64,000 nucleotides of DNA from G963677915 sp963677915 (lineage in GTDB: Bacteria > Bacillota > Clostridia > Lachnospirales > Vallitaleaceae), in NCBI GenBank assembly GCA_963677915.2, contig CAXXGE010000028.1:251460-315459 (forward strand). Direction: 5' to 3'. Shown piece after piece: positions 1 through 8,009 of this stretch; position 1 is the first letter of the stretch; every line of letters starts with the position of its first letter. The notes below the pieces were generated by a model that was given only the letters and a program-made list of their open reading frames with translations, had not been told where the DNA came from and searched no databases. The position numbers and the translations under genes are program-made.

Positions 1-596
1 CCATGTCCTTGTGAACCCTTGATTTTACTGGCTTTGTTACGTACGCGTAAGATTCCACCATTAAATATGGCGTTAGATTACTGATTCTATAATTCTATCA
101 TAATGGCACTGTAGACTCAAGAATTTGTGTGAAGAATGCCTGTGGTTCAAGGGGGATTAATTAACCGTTACATAACTATTTATACTCAATATGGGGGCGG
201 TGTGACGCTCTCAGCCGCCGTTAAAAGCAATACGCTACTCAAAGGTTGATATACTCCAAAATGTCGTTATATGAGCTTGAATAGGGATATAACATGGCTG
301 CATGATGGCAGCCCACATAACATGGTCAAAGCCTCTTCCTTAAAGCAAAAAAATCTTTGTAGGCATTAAGGTCAACATTAGCTTCTAAAGGCGCTAGGAG
401 GCTAATAGAGGTCTTTAACAGTACAGTTCAAGAAATGTACACAAAGGAGTTTTGGACAGGTTTAAAGGCTAGTTTGAAGCGCGAGAAAGGGTTATAGAGA
501 TATTTAAACAGCACCACACACATCAAGTTGTAACATCCCACTCAACAGTTTTACAGGTTTTTACAGTTATGGAAACATATGTAAAAAATGGAATAT
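1..596. other. gene-poor left edge of the island
   Basis: I find no open reading frame with a credible ribosome binding site here. What can be seen is two short perfect hairpins (GGCGG/CCGCC around 195-224, and GGCTGC/GCAGCC at 296-313) and the 13-bp sequence ATGGCGTTAGATT at 67-79. That sequence recurs in inverted orientation beside the integrase (28239-28251). The stretch looks like decayed or regulatory DNA near an element end. Confidence 0.4.
67..79 (+). repeat. 13-bp repeat shared with the integrase-proximal end
   Basis: ATGGCGTTAGATT at 67-79 matches the reverse complement of 28239-28251 exactly. A related direct copy (GTGTTAGATTAC) sits at 28211-28222. Pairs of short repeats near both ends of an element and next to its integrase may be recombinase arm-type binding sites. 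That role is inference. Confidence 0.35.
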
Positions 597-605
597 TTTG
601 ATGTA

Positions 606-748
606 TTGCGTAATATAATAATATATGTTACTATCTTTTCAGGGCTCAGCCACCCCTTCTTATGTCTTTACATAGCAATGGCTGGGTTATCTCCAATTAT
701 TTAACTCCCCTCATCAACAGAAGGCCTCGGAAGAGGCCTTCTGTTATG
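606..748 (+). ncRNA. predicted small RNA A with C-rich UCCC-type motif
   Basis: A TTGCGT-17-TACTAT promoter (606-634) predicts a start near 641. The ~105-nt transcript would have a 5' stem (CAGCCA/TGGCTG), a single-stranded AATTATTTAACTCCCCTCATC-like tract ending at 715, and a strong terminator at 716-745. The tract and the layout recur in small RNA B at 13371-13507, while the stem sequences differ. There is no reading frame with an SD. C-rich UCCC motifs are known in Firmicutes small RNAs that pair with Shine-Dalgarno sequences; that function is inferred here. Confidence 0.5.
716..745 (+). terminator. rho-independent-type hairpin ending small RNA A
   Basis: A 13-bp perfect stem (AACAGAAGGCCTC / GAGGCCTTCTGTT) closes a GGAA tetraloop. 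The following U-run is weak (TTATGC), so termination efficiency is uncertain. Confidence 0.6.
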
Positions 749-948
749 CAATCGTATATTATTTTCAAAAGTGGCGGCAACCGTACCGTATATATTAGTT
801 ACTTAGATGTTTTGATGTTCGCTGATAAATGTTGAATTGATTGACGGGGATTCAGTTAAGAGCTTATTTCAGGAGATGGTTATATTAATACGATGTGGAA
901 GCAGATATAAAGAGTTAGAACAAGAACTGCTAGAAAAACAAAAAACAC

Positions 949-1022
949 GTTTACAAATGTTAACGATACTATTGACATAAGCTGCAGGGCCTGTTAAAAT
1001 GGGTATGTTAACAATTGTAAAC
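949..1022 (+). promoter_or_regulatory. promoter flanked by twin palindromic operators
   Basis: A near-consensus sigma-A promoter, TTGACA (972-977), 17 bp, TAAAAT (995-1000), sits between two near-identical palindromes. These are GTTTACAAATGTTAAC at 949-964 and GTTAACAATTGTAAAC at 1007-1022 (half-site GTTWACA). The arrangement predicts cooperative repression, most simply by the helix-turn-helix product of the gene that follows. Confidence 0.7.
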
Positions 1023-1045
1023 GCACGGTTGGAGGTTGTGTTTAT

Positions 1046-1687
1046 ATGAATGGATTCGAGTTGTTCTGTAAATTCAATGGCTACAACAATGCAAAGGTTG
1101 CGGATAGGTTAGGGAAGACACGTCAGGTGTTAACTATGTGGAAACGTAGAGGAAATATACCTGAAAAAGCTATTGATGAAATATTGTGCCTTCATGAATT
1201 CAATGCACTGCCAAGGGATTATATAAACAAAGAGTTGTCAGAAAATGACATCGCAGTTTTGAAAAATCTGTTCTTGAATAGTGAATTAGATTCACTCTAT
1301 AAAGAAACGGGGCATCTTGATAGAAGGTTGTCTGAGGCAGTGCAAGAATCAGATGCTGAGATAGATTTTATGAGGCTCCAGTATAAATTTAACGCTTTGT
1401 TCGATAAAGAGAGCGGGATAGATTCCTACAACATACCAAAACTGATTGACGCTATTGAAAAGAAAAAAGTAACTGTTAATGTGCTCAATATGTTTGTTGA
1501 AGCACTACAAGGGACTTCGGGGAAGGAGGATGATACACCGGAAGGAAGATTTATAGAGGATATTGAAACAGCATATTCAAAGTATGATGCTGAAATAAAT
1601 CGGATAGAAGAACAGTGGGAACGTGATGAACAAGAGATTATCGAATCCCTTGAAACCAAAAACAATGAAGAAAGCTCCAACCAATAA
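1046..1687 (+). CDS. helix-turn-helix regulator, probable autorepressor
   Basis: This is a 213-residue protein. Its first ~45 residues form a phage-repressor-like helix-turn-helix (ADRLGKTRQVLTMWKRRG around residues 19-36), a family that binds palindromic operators. The rest is charged, helical and probably coiled-coil (residues 60-213), rich in Glu and Lys, and could serve oligomerisation. The start is set by GGAGGT about 8 nt upstream of the ATG. The gene lies directly behind a promoter bracketed by two matching palindromes, so autoregulation is the obvious inference. It is the first gene of the island visible here and may control the following genes. No catalytic motif, such as a peptidase domain for SOS-type cleavage, is visible. 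The DNA-binding call is moderately sure and the role is not. Confidence 0.65.
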   Translation: MNGFELFCKFNGYNNAKVADRLGKTRQVLTMWKRRGNIPEKAIDEILCLHEFNALPRDYINKELSENDIAVLKNLFLNSELDSLYKETGHLDRRLSEAVQESDAEIDFMRLQYKFNALFDKESGIDSYNIPKLIDAIEKKKVTVNVLNMFVEALQGTSGKEDDTPEGRFIEDIETAYSKYDAEINRIEEQWERDEQEIIESLETKNNEESSNQ

Positions 1688-1791
1688 CATATGACAATTA
1701 GGAGGTAATGAGAATGGAATGATAGATGATAACATTGAAAACATGGGATGAGGCGAATATAAAAAATATCAAGGAGGTAAGAACCAAAACC

Positions 1792-2526
1792 ATGGAAAAG
1801 AATAGAGTAGTAAGTACAGATAACGGAACAGATTTGGAAGAAAAGTGGTGTCCCAGATGCACAAAATGGAAACCACTTGAGGAATTTGGCAGGTTCTATG
1901 ATGGTAAACAAAGTTACTGTAGGAATTGTAATATAAAATACCAGTCAGCAAAAAGAGAACCCATGGATGTTGTCATTTACGAATTGACACTTCCACATTA
2001 TTCTGATATCGAAAGAGAATCAAGACGTTTGTCAAAAGTAGGTTATTCTCAATGCTGGGATGCAAGGTTAGATATCCATAAAAGTGATTTGAAGGTTGAA
2101 CTAAAAAAGATAGTTCCTTTGACTAAAGAGCAATTAGAGGCACTGAAAGATAGGAAAAAACCTAGAACGAAACATCATTGGTTTAATAATTTTTTTCATC
2201 TACATGAGATTTATGGAGAGGCTGCATATGATATGTTGCAGTATAACATATTGTACAAAATGCCTGATGAACTTGTGCAAAAACTTGGAGGTAAAAACTC
2301 CCCTAAACTAATAGCTGAACTGGAACGGTTAGAGACCTATTATTTCAACAAGCGTGGTGATGAATACATCGAAAAACATCAGGCAAATCCATACCTTGCG
2401 ATAGGGAATGGTATGGAGCCAAATACTCATGTCAGTATAGCGGAAAAATATCTCGATGCAGAAGAATACAAGCACTTGCCAATTGTCAGTAGTATAAACA
2501 ACACTGGTGAGAAGCAATATACGTAA
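1792..2526 (+). CDS. zinc-ribbon protein of unknown function
   Basis: The protein has 244 residues if the ATG at 1792 is used. An in-frame ATG at 1726 would add 22 residues, but the closest SD (AAGGAGGT near 1771) favours 1792 with a long spacer. A CPRC...CRNC pair within the first 50 residues makes a small zinc ribbon of the type that often precedes HNH nucleases or other nucleic-acid-binding domains. The remainder is basic and helical, with HH and tryptophan residues, and shows no HNH or other catalytic signature I can name. It follows the regulator gene with a ~100-nt gap and is probably co-transcribed. Function unknown; nucleic-acid binding is plausible. Confidence 0.55.
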   Translation: MEKNRVVSTDNGTDLEEKWCPRCTKWKPLEEFGRFYDGKQSYCRNCNIKYQSAKREPMDVVIYELTLPHYSDIERESRRLSKVGYSQCWDARLDIHKSDLKVELKKIVPLTKEQLEALKDRKKPRTKHHWFNNFFHLHEIYGEAAYDMLQYNILYKMPDELVQKLGGKNSPKLIAELERLETYYFNKRGDEYIEKHQANPYLAIGNGMEPNTHVSIAEKYLDAEEYKHLPIVSSINNTGEKQYT

Positions 2527-2714
2527 TGTCACATCTGCTAATGTGCTCATACTGCAACATCGACCATAAAAGTGTGCAGCTGTGTTGTGAAGATATCCCT
2601 ATATATGATAGATTATCGATTCGATTGTATTTGAGCCCATTATTCAATGGTATTTCAAAAACGGGGGCGATATGTCCCTGTTTCAACATAATGATGCAAC
2701 TAGCAATTACATAA
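2526..2714 (+). CDS. small cysteine-rich ORF, doubtful
   Basis: A 62-codon frame whose ATG overlaps the stop of the preceding gene (TAATG), which would allow translational coupling. The product has CxxC and CC/CPC cysteines that could bind a metal, but it matches nothing I recognise and has no good SD of its own. It may simply be open by chance. Listed because the coupling is suggestive. Confidence 0.25.
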   Translation: MSHLLMCSYCNIDHKSVQLCCEDIPIYDRLSIRLYLSPLFNGISKTGAICPCFNIMMQLAIT

Positions 2715-2730
2715 GAAATAGACGATAGGC

Positions 2731-2804
2731 AAAGTGAAAATTTGTCACTTTTCAGAATGCATATAAATACGTATTTATAATGTGTTTGAAAGGTGACAAA
2801 ATAA
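2731..2804 (+). promoter_or_regulatory. promoter region with GTGACAAA-type repeats
   Basis: An inverted repeat AAAGTGA (2731-2737) / TCACTTT (2745-2751) and a further GGTGACAAAA (2791-2800) flank a TATAAT at 2776-2781. This is probably the promoter and operator of the gene at 2831. The -35 box is weak, so activation or an extended -10 is possible. Confidence 0.4.
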
Positions 2805-2830
2805 TTTTTGAGAATTAGGTAGGAGGCAGA

Positions 2831-4144
2831 GTGGATTTAGAAGTAATAAGAATGAAGCTGAAAAAGGGTACAGTATACGATAATTACATAGCTCTGTGTA
2901 AGGATTTGGGGATTGTATGTAAAACTGGAAAATCCAAACAGCTTCAAATGGAAGAACTAAAAAGGGTTTGTAACTATGAGAAGATTGGACACAAGATTCA
3001 CATTACAGAAGTAAAAGCATCAGTTGAGCCAAAGGTAGACAAACGCGGAAAATCAGATGGGTCTAGAAACAATAACTCTAAGTATGCATTTGAACTAGAT
3101 GAGGTTTTCAAGGATTATCTGAGCAATATAGATAGCCATAAGAAGCATTTCAAAAGCAAACGGGTACTGTTGAAGGAACTAAATATCATCAACCTTGTCA
3201 ACTATGAGTGGGAAATAAATAGGCACAAAGCAGCGCTTGTCCATAATAAATTGTTTGAAACTGTGTCATCTTTTTATCCACTAATTGAGGCAAAAACCAT
3301 GAAAATTCTGGGAGATACCATAAATTCTAGTTTTGACCGACTTAAGAATCTTGGTGCTGTTGAAGGGTATTTAGGATATGTCTTATCAAAACGTATAGCG
3401 GATGATGAAGATGAAAAAAACTACACGGAGGTAAATGATGGTATTGGATGCAGAGTGGCTACTCTTGAGGAAGAGGAGTTGATTAATAAGCACAGAAGCG
3501 CTATAGCTAAAGAGGATTTTAGTTTGCTAAAGGCTAAAGGGGCTATTCCGGCAAATATCAATACTGAACACGCTGAGCAATATGTGATGAGCAGAGATGT
3601 ACTAAGAAAAAACTTGTATTCAAAGCTGTACAGAAAAGTACCATGTGAACTTTCCTGCGATAAAGTATTTCAAGGATATATGTTTAGAAGTTTAACTGAT
3701 ATGCCTGTGGAAAGCGCCGATAACTCACTCGTTGAATTAAAAGCTAAAGTCAGAGCTACCGTATACAATGGGGTACGGGAAAAATATGGAAAAGACATTG
3801 CCTTGTCGTTCTGCTTGGATATACTGATGGCTGATGAAGTTACAATTGAGCTGGTAAAAAAGAACCATGAAGTTGATGAGGAGAATTATCTTGCTAAGTT
3901 TGGTGCGAGAGATGAAATTCTTGATGAGATAGATGCTCTTTTGCCTACACCGAATAGGAAGAATAAAAGTATTGGGGTCGCTTCAGAGGAGTATATGGAG
4001 TACAAACGGGAGCTGCAGGAAGCGGAAGCAGCACGTTTGAAAGCCGAGATGAAAGCTCAGGAGGAAATGCAACGTAATTTAGAGATATTGAGTAAGAAAA
4101 TGGAAGAATACAAACAGAAACGTCAGAAGAATGCTGCGGTATAG
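2831..4144 (+). CDS. hypothetical element protein with C-terminal coiled coil
   Basis: The protein has 437 residues, starting at GTG with AGGAGG 4-5 nt upstream. I do not recognise a family. The N-terminus (about 1-50) looks like a small basic helical domain. The middle (about 80-350) is mixed and without obvious catalytic motifs. The last ~50 residues are a Glu/Lys/Arg-rich coiled coil (EAARLKAEMKAQEEMQRN). The gene stands alone behind its own operator-like region and ahead of a hairpin-rich gap. By position, between the regulator and the serine recombinase, it could be a replication, partition or maintenance protein of the element, but nothing in the sequence proves this. Confidence 0.5.
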   Translation: MDLEVIRMKLKKGTVYDNYIALCKDLGIVCKTGKSKQLQMEELKRVCNYEKIGHKIHITEVKASVEPKVDKRGKSDGSRNNNSKYAFELDEVFKDYLSNIDSHKKHFKSKRVLLKELNIINLVNYEWEINRHKAALVHNKLFETVSSFYPLIEAKTMKILGDTINSSFDRLKNLGAVEGYLGYVLSKRIADDEDEKNYTEVNDGIGCRVATLEEEELINKHRSAIAKEDFSLLKAKGAIPANINTEHAEQYVMSRDVLRKNLYSKLYRKVPCELSCDKVFQGYMFRSLTDMPVESADNSLVELKAKVRATVYNGVREKYGKDIALSFCLDILMADEVTIELVKKNHEVDEENYLAKFGARDEILDEIDALLPTPNRKNKSIGVASEEYMEYKRELQEAEAARLKAEMKAQEEMQRNLEILSKKMEEYKQKRQKNAAV

Positions 4145-4560
4145 TATATGGTTCGATGATAAGGACTGCTGTGCATATTCGGCTGTTACCCTGTTTCGAT
4201 TATCACCCCAAAAACTGCTATATTTTAACATCGCAAAAATTGGGTGATAATAGAGGTTGTAATGTGGTCATCGTATGGTCGTCGTAAAAGAGCGCATTAA
4301 TTGGGAAGAATATGATTAGGCTGAATAATGGCCCAATAATGGACGTTTTCTCGATAGTACAAAATTTAGCTGTTTTGGGCAAAAATTGTACTATGGGAAC
4401 TTATGTGGTAATTTGGTACGAAATTGTATATGTTACATTGCAAATTGAGCACCCCATTATGGGATGCTCAATTTTTAGCTTGCTCTATCTTCGAGTTTCA
4501 TGAAGCGACGGTCAATGATGGAGTAGCTGTGGCTTGTATTCAGATTATATCTGGTAGATA
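4145..4560. other. intergenic region with three successive hairpins
   Basis: Three inverted repeats follow one another: ATTATCACCC/GGGTGATAAT (4199-4251, long loop), ATAGTACAA/TTGTACTAT (4354-4394), and the terminator-like AAATTGAGCA...TGCTCAATTT (4442-4474). A 63-codon frame at 4312-4503 crosses the last two and lacks an SD, so I regard the stretch as non-coding. It could be a structured RNA or a recombination or replication site. Confidence 0.4.
4442..4476 (+). terminator. bidirectional terminator
   Basis: AAATTGAGCA and CCCAT pair with ATGGG and TGCTCAATTT, followed by a run of Ts. The sequence is near symmetrical, so it could end transcription from either side. Confidence 0.6.
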
Positions 4561-4573
4561 CTCTCATCAATAT

Positions 4574-4622
4574 GGTGTCAAAACTTAAAAGTATTGACAC
4601 CGATTTTATTTTGACGTATAAT
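4574..4622 (+). promoter_or_regulatory. serine recombinase promoter with GTGTC repeats
   Basis: TTGACA (4594-4599), 17 bp, TATAAT (4617-4622) is a perfect sigma-A promoter. It overlaps a palindrome GGTGTCAA...TTGACACC (4574-4601), and further GTGTCAAA and GGTCAAAA copies lie at about 4635-4657. Resolvases commonly bind such repeats at their own promoters, so this may be both the operator and the recombination site. Confidence 0.65.
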
Positions 4623-4674
4623 CAATAAAAACTAAGTGTCAAATCATAGGGTCAAAACTAGAGGGGGAAATGAC

Positions 4675-5238
4675 ATGATTTATGGTTATGCAAGAGTGTC
4701 AACAAAAGGGCAGGCAATGAATGGTAACAGTCTTGAGGAACAAGAGTTAAAGCTCAGAGAGAATGGGGCAACGAAAATATATATTGATTCATTCACTGGG
4801 ACAAAAGCAGATAGACCGCAGTTCAAAAAGTTGTTGAGCACCCTTAAGAATGGAGATACCTTACTTGTAACGAAGTTGGATAGATTTGCTAGAAGCTTTA
4901 TTGATGGTGCTAAAATTGTGCAGGAGTTAATCGATGAAGGTGTGAAAATAAATATCCTTAATGTTGGTATTATGGATAATACTCCATCAAGTAAGTTGAT
5001 AAGGCATATATTCTTCGCCTTCAGCGAGTTTGAGCGTGACATGATTGTAGAGCGTACACAGGAAGGTAAAGCCATTGCAAGGACCAAGGACGGCTTTAAA
5101 GAGGGAAGGCCTAAGAAATATACAGATGAGCAGCTAGACCATGCTATAGGGCTTCTGGAGGGGCATAGCTATAAGGAAGTTGAGCGGATGACGCGGATAA
5201 GCAAGTCGACGTTGATTAGAGCAAAAAGGGCAAAATGA
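4675..5238 (+). CDS. serine recombinase, resolvase/invertase family
   Basis: The protein has 187 residues. The start chosen is ATG 4675, behind GAGGGGG; the longer frame from 4636 adds 13 residues across the promoter. The N-terminal catalytic domain begins YGYARVSTKGQ with the nucleophilic serine, followed by the KLDRFAR and AFSEFERDMI motifs of small resolvases/invertases. The C-terminus (GRPKKYTD onward) is the short helix-turn-helix that binds half-sites. Length and layout match Tn3-type resolvases and DNA invertases. It sits alone between a repeat-rich promoter and a clear terminator. It may resolve multimers of the element or invert a segment; no invertible segment is obvious nearby. Confidence 0.9.
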   Translation: MIYGYARVSTKGQAMNGNSLEEQELKLRENGATKIYIDSFTGTKADRPQFKKLLSTLKNGDTLLVTKLDRFARSFIDGAKIVQELIDEGVKINILNVGIMDNTPSSKLIRHIFFAFSEFERDMIVERTQEGKAIARTKDGFKEGRPKKYTDEQLDHAIGLLEGHSYKEVERMTRISKSTLIRAKRAK

Positions 5239-5253
5239 ATCGCTGAGAAATAG

Positions 5254-5280
5254 GAGCACAGTAGTGCTCTTTTGTTTTGT
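5254..5280 (+). terminator. terminator of the serine recombinase gene
   Basis: GAGCAC (5254-5259) pairs with GTGCTC (5264-5269) across an AGTA loop and is followed by a T-rich tail (TTTTGTTTTG). Confidence 0.8.
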
Positions 5281-5419
5281 TCGAACATAACTACTGCGCA
5301 AGTGCCTTGTAATAGTGGTGTATATTCTGTCTGGAGAAAAAGAGTTGATTTGAGATATACAAATCTGAATGCGGGTTATTACATAGAAATGTAGATAGAA
5401 GAAGCTATATTTTTAATTA

Positions 5420-5448
5420 TTGCCTTATGAGAATTGTTCTCATATACA
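5420..5448 (+). promoter_or_regulatory. promoter with palindrome filling the spacer
   Basis: TTGCCT (5420-5425), 17 bp, TATACA (5443-5448). The spacer is almost entirely the palindrome ATGAGAATTGTTCTCAT (5427-5443), a TetR-like arrangement in which a dimeric repressor would block polymerase. The next gene starts ~120 nt downstream. The binding protein is unknown. Confidence 0.5.
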
Positions 5449-5568
5449 GTGTACTACTAAATTGCATTTATTAACAGACTTTTTTATTGTGATAGGAAGT
5501 GACATAATTACATTAGCAATCAAAACTCATAGTGAAAAATGGCAAAATATGAAAGGTGGTTAAATGTA

Positions 5569-6264
5569 ATGGAAACTTTAAATTTAGGATTAACAGGGTG
5601 TTCTGAGGAGGATATTTACGACTTTTGCTTGGAATTAAGATTGAGTCATCATATATTCAGGGCACTCGTAGCTAATAGGATATCTCTCTATAACCTTAGG
5701 TGTATACGTAGTGAACTATGGAATCCAACGAGGAGTAAATTCAATGCAGCAATTCACAATGGTTGTGATTATGAGACATATAAGTTCTTTGTTGAGAATA
5801 ATGTCAGCGCTTATACAATTATGAGTATGTATAATCCTAGTATGTCGAAAGGGATATGCAGGCATTTCCTTTACAAGGATTTCATGAAATATTGCCTTAG
5901 AAACAACATCAAATTAGATGTTGGGAAAATTAGTTATACAGATTTTGTTCACAAGTATGTTGGTGGTGTTTACAGAATTGGTTGCACAAAATCACATAGA
6001 GGTTACTATGGTGCTACTCAGAGTTTTTTTAAGAGAATTGGTCAGCATATTACTCAGCTCAACAAACCAGAGCAGATGTCAAAAGCGAATAAATATCTTC
6101 TGAACGAGTACAATAGGTTTGGTAAGAATCAATTTCGCTTTAATGTCGTCAAATACATCTACCCTTACGATGTTACAGTAGCAAAAACCATTGAGAAAAA
6201 GCAAATTGAGCATTCGCATAGTAGTTACAACATTATTCATAATCGGGATACACAAGTGGGGTGA
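5569..6264 (+). CDS. GIY-YIG nuclease-domain protein
   Basis: The protein has 231 residues from ATG 5569, which follows AAGGTGG; a start at 5539 is possible but lacks an SD. The N-terminal ~120 residues are helical and unfamiliar. The C-terminal half shows the GIY-YIG core: VYRIGCTKSHRGYYGA, then FFKRIGQH carrying the catalytic arginine, and a downstream IEKKQIEH with the metal-binding glutamate. This fold cuts DNA in homing endonucleases, UvrC and mobile-element nucleases. Gene size and an extra recognition-type N-terminal region fit a homing-endonuclease-like role or an element-encoded defence nuclease. It has its own operator-bearing promoter. The domain call is fairly sure and the biological role is open. 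Confidence 0.75.
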   Translation: METLNLGLTGCSEEDIYDFCLELRLSHHIFRALVANRISLYNLRCIRSELWNPTRSKFNAAIHNGCDYETYKFFVENNVSAYTIMSMYNPSMSKGICRHFLYKDFMKYCLRNNIKLDVGKISYTDFVHKYVGGVYRIGCTKSHRGYYGATQSFFKRIGQHITQLNKPEQMSKANKYLLNEYNRFGKNQFRFNVVKYIYPYDVTVAKTIEKKQIEHSHSSYNIIHNRDTQVG

Positions 6265-6467
6265 GGTTAAACCAAAAACTGCAAATAAAATGCAGGGAAA
6301 CTGTGTTGTTACTCTTATTACTAAAACTTGAGATGCATGTAAATCAAATTGCAGATTTTGGGTCAAATGAGGATTGTCGCACCTACCTAATACTACCCTC
6401 ATCAGGGTATACCTTCTGATGATGTGTAGAGGGGATAATGAAACGGTGATATGCATCATGAGTTCTT

Positions 6468-6533
6468 TTGTGTACAGTAATGACAATGTGCTATACTTTT
6501 TAGGTAATAGACATATAGATTTAAAAAGGGGAG
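6468..6533 (+). promoter_or_regulatory. promoter and SD of the DUF2971 gene
   Basis: TTGTGT (6468-6473), 18 bp, TATACT (6492-6497), then SD AGGGGAG at 6527-6533. The SD is complementary over 7 nt to the CTCCCCT part of the motif shared by small RNAs A and B. Confidence 0.4.
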
Positions 6534-6542
6534 ATACGATGT

Positions 6543-7487
6543 TTGATAACGTTGTTTACCCACTATACCAAAGCCAATACTGCTATAGACAAAATATTCA
6601 ACAGTGGAATGCTGAAATTTGGTAACTTTAAAGAAGTCAATGACCCACGCGAATCGAAAACATGGCCTTTCAAATTCTATTGCTTAAAGGCTGATGCTAA
6701 ACCTTATTTTGAAATGGATTTTTTTAATCAAGTTCATGATTTTATTGCCAGCAGAGCAAGTGTGCTTTGCTTTACTTTGAATAATTCTATTGTTGATTCT
6801 CAAGAAGTTAATGCTGAACTACAAGAAGGATGGAGTAACCATCGAATGTGGGCGCACTACGGGGACAACCACAAAGGTCTTTGTCTTGTATTTAATAGGG
6901 ACACGATAGATAGCAAAATCAAAGCTACTCATAGTAGCAAAATGATTTTTGCGGATAGTATAACTTATACAAATAGTAATATGTATGATATGTCTAACAG
7001 AGAAGACCCCTACATGCTTCAATTTGAGGCATTCTTAAGCCAAGGGATAAGTAGTTATATGAATAACCATGTAAGTCGATTTAGCAAAGAGCTGTTCTTT
7101 TTAAAACATTACCTTTGGCGAGACGAGAAAGAGTTTAGATATGTTATTTTTAGTGACAATGAAGACGAAGAGTACTATGTAGAAATGGATGGTGCTCTCG
7201 AAGCAATAATTTTAGGTGAAGATTTTGAAGAGCGCTACCTTGAGGATATTATGAGTATATCGGAATCCTTTGGGGTTGATATCTATAGGATGTATACTCG
7301 AGGGTGGGCGGTTCACTTGTTTAAAATTGACAGAGAAGATGTAAGTGGAGTTTCTCTACAGGGAATATCATATCCTACACATTTTTATTACGAACTGTTA
7401 TATGCTCAAGCTTGTAGCACAGATAGAAAAAGGAAAACAATCTTATTTGATTTTCTAGATAATGGTGCAGTAAAAATACTTGAATAA
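6543..7487 (+). CDS. DUF2971-family protein
   Basis: The protein has 314 residues. The start FTHYTKANTAIDKIFNSG plus NDPRE, and the later MWAHYGDNHKGLCLVF block, are the hallmarks of DUF2971. This family is widespread, biochemically uncharacterised and often carried on genomic islands. The frame opens with TTG at 6543. An ATG at 6539 has better spacing from the SD (GGGGAG) but is in another frame and stops after 28 codons. Either TTG is the true start or one base is wrong at the junction. A strong hairpin overlaps the stop codon and ends the transcript. The gene is monocistronic and its function is unknown. Confidence 0.75.
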   Translation: MITLFTHYTKANTAIDKIFNSGMLKFGNFKEVNDPRESKTWPFKFYCLKADAKPYFEMDFFNQVHDFIASRASVLCFTLNNSIVDSQEVNAELQEGWSNHRMWAHYGDNHKGLCLVFNRDTIDSKIKATHSSKMIFADSITYTNSNMYDMSNREDPYMLQFEAFLSQGISSYMNNHVSRFSKELFFLKHYLWRDEKEFRYVIFSDNEDEEYYVEMDGALEAIILGEDFEERYLEDIMSISESFGVDIYRMYTRGWAVHLFKIDREDVSGVSLQGISYPTHFYYELLYAQACSTDRKRKTILFDFLDNGAVKILE

Positions 7488-7509
7488 CAATTTGCATTCA
7501 AGTATTTTT
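7472..7509 (+). terminator. terminator overlapping the DUF2971 stop codon
   Basis: AAAAATACTTGAAT (from 7472) pairs with ATTCAAGTATTTTT (to 7509) over a 10-nt loop. The 5' arm contains the last codons and the stop of the gene. Confidence 0.8.
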
Positions 7510-7742
7510 GAAGACCTCAGCAAACAAGTAGTCTTCGGCATTCCTTTTGATGTCGCAGTAGCTGTGGGGATTAGGATAGAGCCCCCCTACCTTTTCATCT
7601 CAGAAAAATGATGTTTGGTGAAATGGCCAGTAGGTTGCTTCATACACACAATACGAATTTTTATGATGCATATTAAAGAAGAGGTTGATTAAACCACGCA
7701 GGAAGTTGTTTATGGTTTTTCCACTAGAAAAACCCATGCATA
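7510..7742. other. intergenic stretch, no gene seen
   Basis: There are no credible reading frames. A short stem GGTTTTTC/GAAAAACC near 7713-7735 could be a weak terminator or attenuator just ahead of the next promoter. Confidence 0.3.
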
Positions 7743-7776
7743 TTGACATGGGAATGAATGTTCGGTATACTATACC
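7743..7776 (+). promoter_or_regulatory. promoter of the E2-like operon, palindrome over the -10
   Basis: TTGACA (7743-7748), 17 bp, TATACT (7766-7771) is near consensus. The palindrome GGTATACTATACC (7764-7776) covers the -10 box and would let a dimeric repressor shut off the operon. The leader to the first start codon (GTG 8010) is ~230 nt with no other gene. Confidence 0.65.
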
Positions 7777-8009
7777 CGAGGATTGTCATAGTGGCATATG
7801 ACATAAGGGATTCATCCGAACTCAGTGTAAACTTGATTAGAACTGGTTGTTAACAAAACGTGAAACTACTATAACATAACGCTCAGGACATTTCAAGACA
7901 ATTTGATAACATTTCAAAGAGCTTCATATAGAATCTTCGGAGAAAAACAACAAATATTTTGCTGAAATCGGCGAATCCTTCCTTAGTATTAAGGGAAGGA
8001 GGAAAGCCT

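Noticed and set aside
5..35. Resemblance of TGTCC...ACCCTTGA at the left edge to the tRNA-Leu 3' flank
   Set aside because: The match is gapped and in inverted orientation, so it cannot be the second attachment site of a simple integration.
876..980. A short frame (34 codons) ending inside the regulator promoter
   Set aside because: The putative SD abuts the ATG directly and the frame overlaps the operator and -35 box.
4312..4503. A 63-codon frame between the 2831 gene and the serine recombinase
   Set aside because: No SD, and it crosses two perfect inverted repeats including a terminator.
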